The translations under genes and the position numbers were made by a program. From NCBI RefSeq assembly GCF_050624435.1, contig NC_134546.1, positions 17,693,001 through 17,757,000 on the forward strand: 64,000 nucleotides of DNA, given 5' to 3'. The notes beneath the pieces were generated by a model that worked only from the letters and a program-made list of their open reading frames with translations, searched no databases and was not told the DNA's origin. Positions 48,290 to 62,110 of the stretch are shown here, in pieces (position 1 is the first letter of the stretch; the number at the start of each line of letters is the position of its first letter). Source of the stretch: Tenrec ecaudatus. Its lineage: Eukaryota > Chordata > Mammalia > Afrosoricida > Tenrecidae.

Positions 48290-48525
48290 GTGGGAGGAGA
48301 GGGTAGGGGCGGACCGGCGGGGGCGGGGCGGGGCGGCGGCATCTGCGTCACCCTCCTCCAGTCCCGAGGTTCTAGGCGAGGTGGGGAGCAAGCCCAGTCC
48401 TGGCCAACACTAAGATGCACACGCAGTCCAAGACCAGAGCCCGCTTGGTTACCTGCGGTGAATTGTTCTCCAGGCCACCCAGGTGGGACCCCGGGGAAGG
48501 TGACCCAACTGCGCATGCACAGGAA
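48290..48525 (+). promoter_or_regulatory. Candidate ANKRD53 promoter: GC boxes and NRF1-like site
   Basis: Repeated GGGGCGGGG Sp1-type boxes lie at about 48320-48340, and GCGCATGCAC (NRF1-like) at 48511-48520. The block is CpG-rich and directly upstream of the first clear ANKRD53 exon. Motifs are seen; promoter activity is inferred. Confidence 0.45.
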
Positions 48526-48719
48526 TGACTGACCCGCTTCTCTCCTCTTGTGCTCCCTGGGCAGGCGTGTGTGGCCTGGGGTCTGCCTCACCTCCCACGA
48601 CCTACCTACTTCCTTTCTACCTTCTGGCCCAGCCAGCCCTGGCCCTGCCTCCAGACACACCTGGGGACACAAGGTACCAACCCTGCCCCTGGCTCCTTCT
48701 TTGCTAGCCCCCTGCCCAG

Positions 48720-48846
48720 CCATGCCGAAGAGCTGGATCACAAGGCGATGGGGAGCTACGAGTTATTCGCTGCGTCGGTGGGCAACACAGACTGGTTGCG
48801 GCTTTGCCTCAATCGGAACACTGGGGAAACCCCCACTGACAGCAAG
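48720..48846 (+). CDS. ANKRD53: ANKRD53 exon with start of ankyrin region
   Basis: The probable acceptor CTGCCCAG ends at 48719 and donor GTAGGG starts at 48847. It encodes [15 protein letters not shown] to ETPTDSK. The same frame stays open upstream to about 48550, so the 5' border is less sure than the 3' border. Confidence 0.8.
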
Positions 48847-51800
48847 GTAGGGACTGCCCTGGAGAGGAAGGCCAGGGACCAAACTCCCCTCCCCAGGGCC
48901 ACTTTGCGTCAGCGAGGTGGGATGAATTGACACACATACACTGGGGCGAATGAAGTGAGCGATTCCCAGAGCACAGAGAAATGGACATTCCACAAGCCAT
49001 TATGGGCTCTGGGACCCCAATTCCTGCTCAGCCGCCCCTGCCCTACTCTGGCCTCCACAGGGCTTCTCAGCCATCCACTGTGCAGCCCAGCAGTGCAAGC
49101 TTGAGTGCCTGCAGGTCTTGCTGGAAGAGTACAACTTCCCCGTGAATCAGCGCACCCACCTCGGCCAGACGCCCCTGCACCTGGTGATCCACAGGGACAG
49201 TGAGACCGTGGTCCTCCCCTGCATTCAGTATTTGCTCGCGAAGGACGCAGCCATCAACGCGTGAGTACAGCCAGACGGGGCAGGTAGGCAGGAACCTCTC
49301 TTCTAGGCAGGCCGCCCCAGGCAGGACAGGAAGGAGGGCTGGTGGGAGTGACCAGAACTGGGTCCCACAGGGGCCATGTGTCAGGAAGGAGTGGGACAAG
49401 GCCAGGGGATGGGATGGAAGATGCAGCAGAGCCCGGGGAGTGAGGACCAGGCAGTGGTTGGTTTGCGAGTGGCGCAGTATTCTGAGCTCCTACCAACCCC
49501 ACTCTCCTTCTGGTCCTCCTCCCCCGTCACCTTTCCGATATAGCCTCTCAGAGACACGCACCATTCATTTAGTCCGGTCCCTCCCCAAGGTGGAGGTGAG
49601 GAAATGGAGATACAGAGATGGAATGGGGTCAGGGTCACCCAGAGGCCTGGAGGTAGAGCAGGGCCTGCAAGTGGGTGGCCCACCTACCTGATGCCTTTGG
49701 TCTTCTCTTACCGCACGCTACAGTCAAACAAAATGCGGCTGCACCCCCCTGCACCTGGCAGCCCGCGAGGGCCTGCTGGGCTGTGTGAAGGTGCTGGTTG
49801 CTAACGGTGCTGATGTCCATGCCCAAGATGTCACGGGCTGCAAACCCATCGACTTGTGCAAAATCTGGAACCACCGCAGCTGTGCCCGGTGAGCTTGAGA
49901 GAACCACCCATGGCCCGCCAGTGCCCTCCTCCGCCCAGCCCACCTGCCAAGATGCTTGCCCGAGGCTAAGCAGGTCCGAGTCTGTGAAGCCAGATGATCT
50001 GTCTTCTTCTATGGGCTGGGGAGTAAGTCGGCTAAAGAGGCGCCTGCCCAGGGTGTTAGTCCCAGTGTTTCCCTTTTGGGACTTAGCATTCACTGTGCTG
50101 GGCCCTTGGCTCCTCAGCTGAACGAAGGGGGGTGATATGGTCATCTGACACTTTCCCCTCTCACTGCGCCTCAGAGGAACTGCAGTGAGCAGGGGGGGTC
50201 TGGGCTGTGGGTGTGGTCCTCTCGCTCATTCCTCTCTGACAGGCCCCTCCTGCACTGCCCCCCCCCCAGCCACTCAGCAGCAGGCCCACCATGAGGCTGT
50301 CACAGTGGGGGTGACACATTCCCCCCTGGGCAGCAGGTTCTTGAAGGATGCCATGTGGAAACGGGACAAGAATGACTTGAACCGTGAGATGGGGGTTCTG
50401 AAGAGGCTCAAGGGAAGGCTGGCCTCCATGGAGCAGTGGTATCTAACCAAGTACCAAGTAAGGGCTAGGCTTGGCAGGGGGGTTAGGATGGGCAACAGGC
50501 TAGGCTGGGTAGGGGCGCTAGGCCAGGCAGTGAGGCTAGGCCGGGCAGTGGGGCTAGGCCAGGAAGGGCGCTAGGCTGAGCAGGGGGACTAGGCCGAGCA
50601 GGGGTGCTAGGCCGGGCAGGGGGGCTAGGCCGGGCAGAGGGGCTAGGCCAGGCAGGGGCACTAGGCTGGGCAGGGGCACTAGACTGGGCAGGGGGGTTAG
50701 GCCTCAGCTGCTACCCAGGCCTGTCAGCAGAGGCGGCAGTGACCCACAAAGGGTGGTTGGAAGGACTCTCACCAGATGGAGTCTTCCTGTTCTACCTTAT
50801 TCTCCGGCTCAAGTGCCACCACTCGGCCCACACTCTTGTCGTGTCTCTGGGAGCAAATGCTGTAGAGGTTGACCAGGACCAGTTGCAGACGAGATTCTTA
50901 CTCATGGCGACCTCCTAGTGGTGGCTGAGGAGAACCTCAGAGGCCCAGGCCCTGCCTTTACTGGGACATATATTCTGGTTACAGATCTGAGCTTCCTTCC
51001 AACAGACACTGGGTGCTCACACCTGAACCCCAGGGCTGGGAAGACAAACAGGATGTGGTTCCCACATGCAAGGAGCTTGGTATCTAGTAGGGAAGGCGAT
51101 GGTCCATCATGATGTCCCAGAGGGGTGTGCTTGAGAGAAGTCTTTAAAGATGGATGGCATCAGCCTGCCGGGCCAAGCAGCAAGGGAGGGCTGAGCCGCA
51201 GGGAGGCATCAGGGTGCATGGGATCAGCCTGCATATCAAGAAGCGCCAGTCTAGTAGAGCTGGGGGCGTCAGGTGTGCACCGGATGATGACCAGCCACAG
51301 GTTTGGCAGGGGCTCGGATCAGGGAGGACCTTGGGGAGTGACTGAAGGATTTTCCAAACCCAAATCAAACTCACGGCCATCCATGCCGACTCCTAATGAC
51401 TCTGTGGGTTTCTGAGACTGGAACTGTTGACATGAGTAGAAAGGCCCACTGGTCTTCTGAGGAGCTGCTCGGGGTTTTGAACTGCCAACCATGCAGATCG
51501 CAGTCCAACGTGTAACCATGACACCCTGCTTCTTTTTTAAGCAGATGTGATTATATAGGATGCAAGAACCAGAACACCCAGCAAGGTGTTGGGGGAACAT
51601 AGGTGGAGTTCAGAGGGAGGAGGAGCTCAGGGTGAGTGGCATCCAGCACCCCAGCCCTCTTCCAGCTCCATGGCTCTCGTCTTCCGCCAGTGTCACCTAC
51701 TCTGCCGTTGCACTTTGGTCCTGGGGCGCTAAACTCTCCTGGAAGCTCCTTGCAGCCTTCTCCATGTCTCAGCCCTCAAGCGCTCAGGACGAGTGCTCTG

Positions 51801-53021
51801 CTGAGAGACTTAGGTCTGAGGCCAGGAAGGAAGGGCGATGACCATGGCTTTCACCTGCTTGTTACCTACCCCCGGAGCTGGTCAGTCTCCACACCACTTT
51901 AGCCACACAGGCCGGAGAGGGTGCAAACACAGACAAGCAGGTCAGGGACCACAGTCTGCAGCGACAGCAAGGCCGGAGTCCTGGCAGCCTGGTCTCCTCT
52001 CTGGGACCCCTCAGGAAGGCTCAACCACATCCAAGAAACTGGAGCTGATGAACTCCATTGGTTCCCAGTATCCCAAGCCTTTCGGCCTTCCTCCAGGGTC
52101 TGGGAAGCACTTCTCCTATGCTTTTCCCTCTCGGCCCAAAGACTCTTAGGGCAGGACGTGCTCCCCCATCCGTGTGGTTCACTGTGGGAGGACTGCGGGG
52201 TGCTGGAGGGTCATCTCTCAGAACAAGGAAGGGTTTCTCTCTTGGAGTCCCCTGGCACATCAACTATATCGCATCCAACAGACTAGAGAATTTGGTAAGT
52301 AGGGGATATGGGTGGGTGGGGGACAGCCCTCCCCCACTGCCTCGTTCCCCCCCCCCCCCCATTGTTGCAGAACAAGTGTCAAGTCTTGAATGACGCTGAC
52401 TTCAAGAACTGGCTCCAACGTAAGCTGCTGCCGGCCCAAGATGCCACGCGGGAGCCTAGCGCTTCAGCCCCGTCCACTGCCCTCATAAAGCTCCCCAGGT
52501 GTCCCGGGGTGCAGCCGACCAAGAGCTTTCACCCTTTCCTGGAGGCGCGCCTCAAGCAATCATCCCTGGTGGGGTCAACGTCCGTGCTGTACAGGCCACC
52601 AGTGGCCAGGCAGCCCAGACCTCGGGTCTGTGTCCCTGCCACCCAGCAAGGCTCCGGCCTGAGAGTACAGCCAGTCCCCACCCGGGAGCTTGACTTTCGC
52701 AATTTTGTGAGAGTGTGCCGAGATGTGCGTGGAGGGACGCTGCTGTACACCCTCACTGGCCGCCTGGTGGCAACCCTGCCCCAGCTGCCTTTCGAAGTGG
52801 CCGTTCATGAGCTGTACCCCTCGCTGAAACCACACAGGATCAAGGTGCCCGGGGGCTTCCACCCGCTCACCATGAGGGATGTGCCCCAGAAGCGGCGGCT
52901 GGGCACCTTCTGGACAGACACACTGGCCATGAACCTGCAGGAGACATTTGACGAGACCTTCCTGTCAGCCCTGCGCGCCCACCACGGGCTGCCCATCCTG
53001 CCTCAAGAAGTGACCCCATAA
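48720..53021 (+). CDS. ANKRD53: ANKRD53, ankyrin repeat domain protein 53 (5' end unresolved)
   Basis: Ankyrin-repeat protein; the human protein has been linked to DDA3 and spindle dynamics in mitosis. Five coding exons join in frame: 48720-48846, 49061-49260, 49724-49888, 50337-50457 and 52371-53021, giving about 420 residues and TAA. The first exon reads [22 protein letters not shown]. Three ankyrin repeats follow: [11 protein letters not shown]..., [13 protein letters not shown]... and [13 protein letters not shown].... Then come [20 protein letters not shown] and a basic helical stretch. The long last exon is Pro/Arg-rich and ends with the conserved [19 protein letters not shown] block. 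Human ANKRD53 is 530 residues, so about 100 N-terminal residues are missing here. They may lie in 48200-48720, but no frame gives a clear match. The assignment rests on family recall, the C-terminal block and gene order. Confidence 0.92.
49061..49260 (+). CDS. ANKRD53: ANKRD53 ankyrin exon 2
   Basis: It encodes [16 protein letters not shown] to AKDAAIN plus two bases of an Ala codon: ankyrin repeats 1 and 2, with the signature [10 protein letters not shown]. Acceptor is CTCCACAG and donor GTGAGT. Confidence 0.94.
49585..49690 (+). mobile_element. MIR-like fragment in ANKRD53 intron
   Basis: GGTGAGGAAATGGAGATACAG and GGTCAGGGTCACCCAGAGG fit the MIR core. Confidence 0.5.
49724..49888 (+). CDS. 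ANKRD53: ANKRD53 ankyrin exon 3
   Basis: It encodes [16 protein letters not shown] to NHRSCA plus two bases of Arg: ankyrin repeat 3 and the conserved CKIWNHR. Acceptor is GCTACAG and donor GTGAGC. Confidence 0.94.
50337..50457 (+). CDS. ANKRD53: ANKRD53 exon 4
   Basis: It encodes [18 protein letters not shown] to WYLTKYQ after completing the split Arg codon; likely helical and basic. Acceptor is GGGCAGCAG and donor GTAAGG at 50458, immediately followed by a minisatellite. Confidence 0.92.
50460..50702. repeat. GC-rich minisatellite in ANKRD53 intron
   Basis: About a dozen units built on GCTAGGCCGGGCAGGGG, roughly 17-20 bases each, start right after the exon donor. Units vary by small changes (CTGGG/CCGGG, GGCA/GGGG). 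Confidence 0.93.
50862..50925 (-). mobile_element. SINE tail fragment in ANKRD53 intron
   Basis: Reverse orientation: CTTACTCATGGCGACCTCC resembles the end of the element. Confidence 0.45.
51354..51530 (-). mobile_element. SINE in ANKRD53 intron
   Basis: Reverse orientation: AAACTCACGGCCATCC, CTCTGTGGGTTTCTGAGACT and GGGTTTTGAACTGCCAACC. Confidence 0.83.
52371..53021 (+). CDS. ANKRD53: ANKRD53 last coding exon
   Basis: A poly-C tract and TTGTTGCAG precede 52371. It encodes [16 protein letters not shown], then a Pro/Ser/Arg-rich region, [32 protein letters not shown] and [11 protein letters not shown], ending QEVTP and TAA at 53019-53021. Confidence 0.93.
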   Translation, partial: NKCQVLNDADFKNWLQRKLLPAQDATREPSASAPSTALIKLPRCPGVQPTKSFHPFLEARLKQSSLVGSTSVLYRPPVARQPRPRVCVPATQQGSGLRVQPVPTRELDFRNFVRVCRDVRGGTLLYTLTGRLVATLPQLPFEVAVHELYPSLKPHRIKVPGGFHPLTMRDVPQKRRLGTFWTDTLAMNLQETFDETFLSALRAHHGLPILPQEVTP

Positions 53022-55493
53022 AGTTATGTTGGTGGCCTCATGCTGCTGAGGCAGCAGTTGCAAGGAGGCTGGGTGTGTTAATTCCCTGATGAGGATGGGG
53101 AACCAGGGAGAGGGGTCACCTCACTTCCAAGGAGCCCCACTGCCGCCAGGCTACATCCTAGGCCTGCCTTCTTGCTACCAAGATGCCTCATGTGCCTCCA
53201 GCAGCCTGGCTTAGGAGAGGGCCCCAGGGCGAGTGGAGATCACCTTCTAGGGCCCTTCCATCTTGACTCCATCATCCCCACTGTCCCCCTCCTAGCCCGG
53301 CCCCCCACCTCCCAGGGATGAGCTTCCAGAGAGAGAGACTGCTGTGAAAATCTGCTCCTTGCCCAGACTAAGTCCTCCCTGCTGCAGGCTCCAGAGCTCG
53401 CTCTTCATCTCTAGGGCTAGAATGTGGGAGGGAATGGGGCATGGAGGTGTCTGTAGGAGATACAGCACTCCTGGGGCCAGGGAGGGTCTGGGGCTGCAGT
53501 TTGAGACTAGAAGCATTATCGCTCCCACCAGGAAGTGGTCGTGCATCCCTTATTGTCCCCTGTAGGCATCGCTACAACGCATTCATTCGACAAACGTTTA
53601 TTGAGTGCTTTTCTGTGTGCCAGGCAGCACGCCCAGCACTGTTAATACAAAAACTGAAGGACAGTTCTGCCCTCAATGAGCTTACAGTCTAGTGGGAGAC
53701 AGACCGGTAAGCAGGCAAGTCAGCTGAGTGATGGGGCGCGGGTGGGACAAGGAAGACTCCAAGCTGTTCCCAGGAAGTGAAATCCAAGCTAACCAAGAAG
53801 CAACCCAGGTACATGGGTGGAGGGGGAGGTGTCAAAGTGGAGAGAGGGGGAGGGGGTGCAGGAGGAGAGAAAGGGGTGCTGGATTCAGGAGGCTGGTGCC
53901 CAGTGCAACAAGGTGGCGATGAGGCCAGAGAGACCGCAGGGACCAGGACACAGGAGGCCAACAAGCCATGCGAGGGGGTCTGGACTGCATCCCAAGGGCC
54001 ACGGGAAGCCAGGATGTGACTTTATCACCTGTGTTCTCAAAAGAACTCTGGCTCTGGAGGCTGCCACAATAAACCCAGGTGACAGCTGGTGGCAGTGAGG
54101 GAGGCTGGAACCAGAAGTCAGGAAGGTAGGCTTCACAGTTTCTAGAAAGCGATGCGAGGAAGCCAGGGCAGAAAGCTGGTTTATGGTCTGGCTCCTGAGT
54201 GGTCTTCGGATCAGGACTGGTACTCAGGGGGTGGGCTCACGAGAACACCTGGGCCATGAACTTCATACTGTTTGTGCACACGCCCCCTACCCACCTCCCC
54301 CGAGGTTCAGACCACTGGGGCTGGAGGCCCACACCCGCTTCCTCAGCAGGCCTGGCCGCCATCAGCGTGGGTGGGCTCCCTGTCTCAAGACAGAACCCTG
54401 AGAAGCCCCCTGTGCCTGGGGCCACTGGAGCCGCCTGCACAGGAGCCGGGAAGCACCCAGAGAGGTAGGAGGACAAGAGCCAGCCGAGGGCTGTGCTCCA
54501 GAGGCCAGGGCAGTGTGGTCCAAGAAGCAGGGGCTCTCGGGCCTGTCGTCAGAGAAAACGCGGAGGTGACGCTGACTGCAGTCAGGGGGCCAGAAGTGGG
54601 CAGAGGGGAGCATAGGGCTGGCCGCCAGCTGGCTGGCAAGGGTGCATGTGCGAGGGGAAGGCTGGTGTTTTTCAGAGAAGGGGAAATGCAAGTGGCAAGG
54701 AACTGAAGGGCTACGGTGGGCCCCGGGGCATGATGCTGAGGAAAGGCTTCACAGCACAGGGGACTCCCAAGGGGTGGAAGGGTCTCCACGCCTGCCGGCC
54801 CGGCTTTGAGGTATAGGCCAAGGCCGGTACGGCTCGCATAGGGCCCTCATTTCCGTATGTGCAAGGAGTATTTGCAAGGCACTGTAGTTGGAGTGCAAGG
54901 TCAACCAATGCTGGTCTGCGCCTGGGGCCTGGCCCGCCTTAGGGAGCTGAGGTCACCAGCCCGGGAGCCCAGAGTAGAGAGAGGGTCTGCCTTCGTGTGT
55001 GCTCAGGGTGATAGTGCTGCTCTCCCACCAGCCACACTGCTTTTAAGTCGGGCAGTGGCCCGGGCTGCCTGGACCCCACTTGTTAATTTTCAGTTTCTCC
55101 TTGAGCCTGAGAGAGAATTCGGCCAGAATCCACTCCTCCCCAGGGGAAGACAACTCATGAGACGACAGCTGTTCTGAAAGTCTAAACCAGGCTTAAACTG
55201 TCCCCACTCCAACCTCATGCATAGTGGCCATGGGACCCTGGAGAAAAGTGGGGGAAGCGAAGGGAGGGCCACAGAAGAGCTGCCTCTACCTCCCCACCCC
55301 TGCCCAGGCTCCTCTCCTCATTCCTGCCCCCTGCCCACCAAGGGCTACAAGTACAGTCCCTTCGGAAGGGCAAGACCCGCAGACCAAAGAAGTCCCTGGA
55401 GCAGCACATCCGGGCCAGCCCAGGGCAGGCGGTCAGCAGGGAGCAAAGTAGATGATCTTCTCGATAGCGAGGCAAACAGTGCCACCCAGAATC
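53022..55493. other. Intergenic region ANKRD53-TEX261
   Basis: Between the convergent 3' ends. 53572-54120 looks like an old mammalian-wide repeat. An AATAAA at 54068-54073 is a possible but distant ANKRD53 signal. 54120-55490 shows no element or gene I recognise. Confidence 0.7.
53572..54120. mobile_element. Ancient mammalian-wide repeat
   Basis: TTTATTGAGTGCTTTTCTGT, GTGCCAGGCAGC, ATGAGCTTACAGTCTAGTGG and later GGGAAGCCAGGATGTGAC are phrases of old, widespread repeats. Family assignment is not certain. Confidence 0.5.
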
Positions 55494-55499
55494 TTTATT
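55494..55499 (-). terminator. TEX261: Candidate TEX261 poly(A) signal
   Basis: TTTATT on the plus strand (AATAAA on the minus strand) lies about 430 bases after the TEX261 stop. It is the first such hexamer downstream on that strand. A longer 3' UTR using another signal remains possible. Confidence 0.55.
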
Positions 55500-55928
55500 C
55501 AAACGGGCGCTGCACTCGGGACAGAAATCACAGTTCACAGACCGAAGTCTTCCTCTTGGAAGTGCCGCGCCGTGGCCCCTCGCGTGGCCATCCACCCAGA
55601 GGGCTGGCCACTGTTTGCGCTCCAACTTCTCTAACCTGCCTGCTGGTCCCGGCAGAGCCACAACCCTCCAGATGGGGGCAGGCCATGGGGCGTTCCGTGC
55701 CCAGAGCCAGGGGGACCTCCGGCGGCCTCCCTGTGCCCTCTGAGGTTACAGCTGCCAGAGCTGAAGTCCTTGGGGGTGGGGGGTGGGATGGGGGCTGCAG
55801 GGGGAGTCAAGGGGAGGAGGGCCAGGGCTGGGGGACCATGTAATCCAGGCTCATGGCTTCGGCCGAGAGCAGAAGCCCAGGGGCCCGATTGGCCCTGATC
55901 CCACCCCCACAGCCCTCCCCACAGGGTG

Positions 55929-60620
<4,692 letters not shown>

Positions 60621-60697
60621 TTTCCGGCCAGGTGTCCCTAGGAGGAGATTGCTGCATAGGCTAACGGGGAACATTGGACGAATGACTGAGTGCCTAG

Positions 60698-60862
60698 CGC
60701 GCGCTGGTGGCGCTGTGGGTTAGGTGCCGGCGCGGTAACCTCAACGTTGTCGGTTCGACCCCACTAGCTGCTCGGGCAGCTCAGAGATGAGACTGGGCTA
60801 TTCCAGTAGTGACTTACAGTCTCAGAAACGCTATGAGTCTGATCGAATTCGTTGAGGAAGCT
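60698..60862 (+). mobile_element. SINE with well-kept tRNA-like head
   Basis: TGGTGGCGCTGTGGGTTAGG and the canonical B-box GGTTCGACCCC suggest a fairly young copy. It lies about 500 bases upstream of the TEX261 start. Confidence 0.85.
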
Positions 60863-61202
60863 GGGGCCACAGGAAAAACAAAGTCAGGAGTTCCTGAGTC
60901 ATCCTCAGGCTTAACTCTGTAACTAGACCGAGTTGAGTTCCTTTGAAGCGCGCCCCGCATCTTTGTATCACTAGCATCTCGCCCAGTGCCAGACTCCAGG
61001 TGCCCTAGAGCCTACAGGTGCTGAATGCGCACACCCCGGAGTGAGTTTGTTAGCTACAGAGGAACGCGCCATCCCTGATCTGGAACACCCCCATCTAGTG
61101 GCCAAGACCGGCACGCAAAATCAGTAAGTATGTACACCTGGGGCTAGCCACCTTTTCCTTTGGGAGTCTGACCATGTTTCTTATCTCGGATATATTACTT
61201 TT

Positions 61203-61545
61203 TAAAAAATCATTTTATTGGGGGCTCGTATAAACAACTCTTATCACAATCCATCCATCGTGTCAAGCACAGTTGTACATTTGTTGCCATCATGAGTCTC
61301 AAAACATTTGCTTTCTACTTGAGCCCTTGATATGAGTTCCTCATTTCCCTGGTCCCTCCCCATTCCCCCCTCCCTCATAAGCCCGTCATAATTTATAAAT
61401 TATTATTTTGTCATATCTTACACTGTCCGACGTCTCCCTTCACCCAATTTTCTGTTGTCTGTTCCCCAGGGAGGAGGTTATATGTAGATCCTTGTAATCG
61501 GTGACCCCTTTCTACCCCATCTTCCCACCACCCTCCCAGAATATG
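61203..61545 (-). mobile_element. LINE 3' end
   Basis: AAAAATCATTTTATTGGGGG, then TTTGTTGCCATCATG and TTATAAATTATTATTTTGTC are collinear with the 34606 copy. ATATATTACTTTT and ATATGACTTTT at the borders may be a diverged target duplication. Confidence 0.8.
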
Positions 61546-61981
61546 ACTTTTATGCATAACAGTAAATATAGAAGATTACAAAGAAAAACAATTATACGAA
61601 AAGACGGGCCTAAAATTTAAACCAAATTTGTCCATAGAGCCTATACACACCTGTATTCACGCATAACATACCCAGATCTATTGAAAATCCACTAACTACT
61701 TACCTTAAAGTTAAAGTAGGGATGAATGGAGATGATATTTCAAGAGATCTTCAATCATATACAGTAAGACAGTCACAGATATTTTGTTAACGTGCTCAGC
61801 GTTTGTTGCCCGTGAAGCGTACAGTTCAGTTAGGGTTTGGGGAAAATAAAGATCGAAGTTCTTTCCCTTCTAAGTTTCCAGGCGCCTTGAATTCGCCTCC
61901 CTGGTTTCTATCTGCTGACCTCTGAGGAGTCCTCAGGTTAAGGGGTCCTGAAGGTCGGGTTTAAAGAGCAATGCGAACCTC

Positions 61982-62110
61982 TAAGGAAGGCCCGGTTGCC
62001 TAGTGCTTCTGTGTTGGGCTGCTGATCTGGATGTTAGCAGTTCAAAACCACCCGCAGCTCTGTGGGAGCAAGGCTCTTAATCCAGCACTGTAAGCGACAG
62101 AAGACAACCT
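61982..62110 (+). mobile_element. SINE, degraded 3' half
   Basis: TTGGGCTGCTGATCTGG, GTTAGCAGTTCAAAACCACC and CTGTGGGAGCAAGG. Confidence 0.75.

Larger units (their letters stand above)
45397..48719. other. Intergenic region ATP6V1B1-ANKRD53
   Basis: It holds a minus-strand LINE 3' region (45640-46480), a SINE split by a plus-strand LINE (46806-47230), a short SINE tail near 47665-47770, and CpG-rich sequence from about 47850 leading to ANKRD53. Confidence 0.75.
50458..52370 (+). other. ANKRD53: ANKRD53 intron before last exon
   Basis: A 1.9-kb intron with a minisatellite at its 5' end, SINE fragments at 50862-50925 and 51354-51530, and a C-run just before the acceptor. 51540-52360 is otherwise plain sequence with short unsupported open frames. 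Confidence 0.85.

Noticed and set aside
47703-48413. Novel 236-residue protein gene upstream of ANKRD53
   Set aside because: No recognised domain, no splice or conservation support, and it begins in a decayed SINE. Kept only as a CpG-rich finding.
50460-50702. Minisatellite considered as a CRISPR-like array
   Set aside because: Units are contiguous with no unique spacers, and the genome is mammalian.
60720-60790. Possible tRNA gene (A- and B-box present)
   Set aside because: The tRNA-like head continues into the standard SINE body and tail, so it is a SINE and not a functional tRNA gene.
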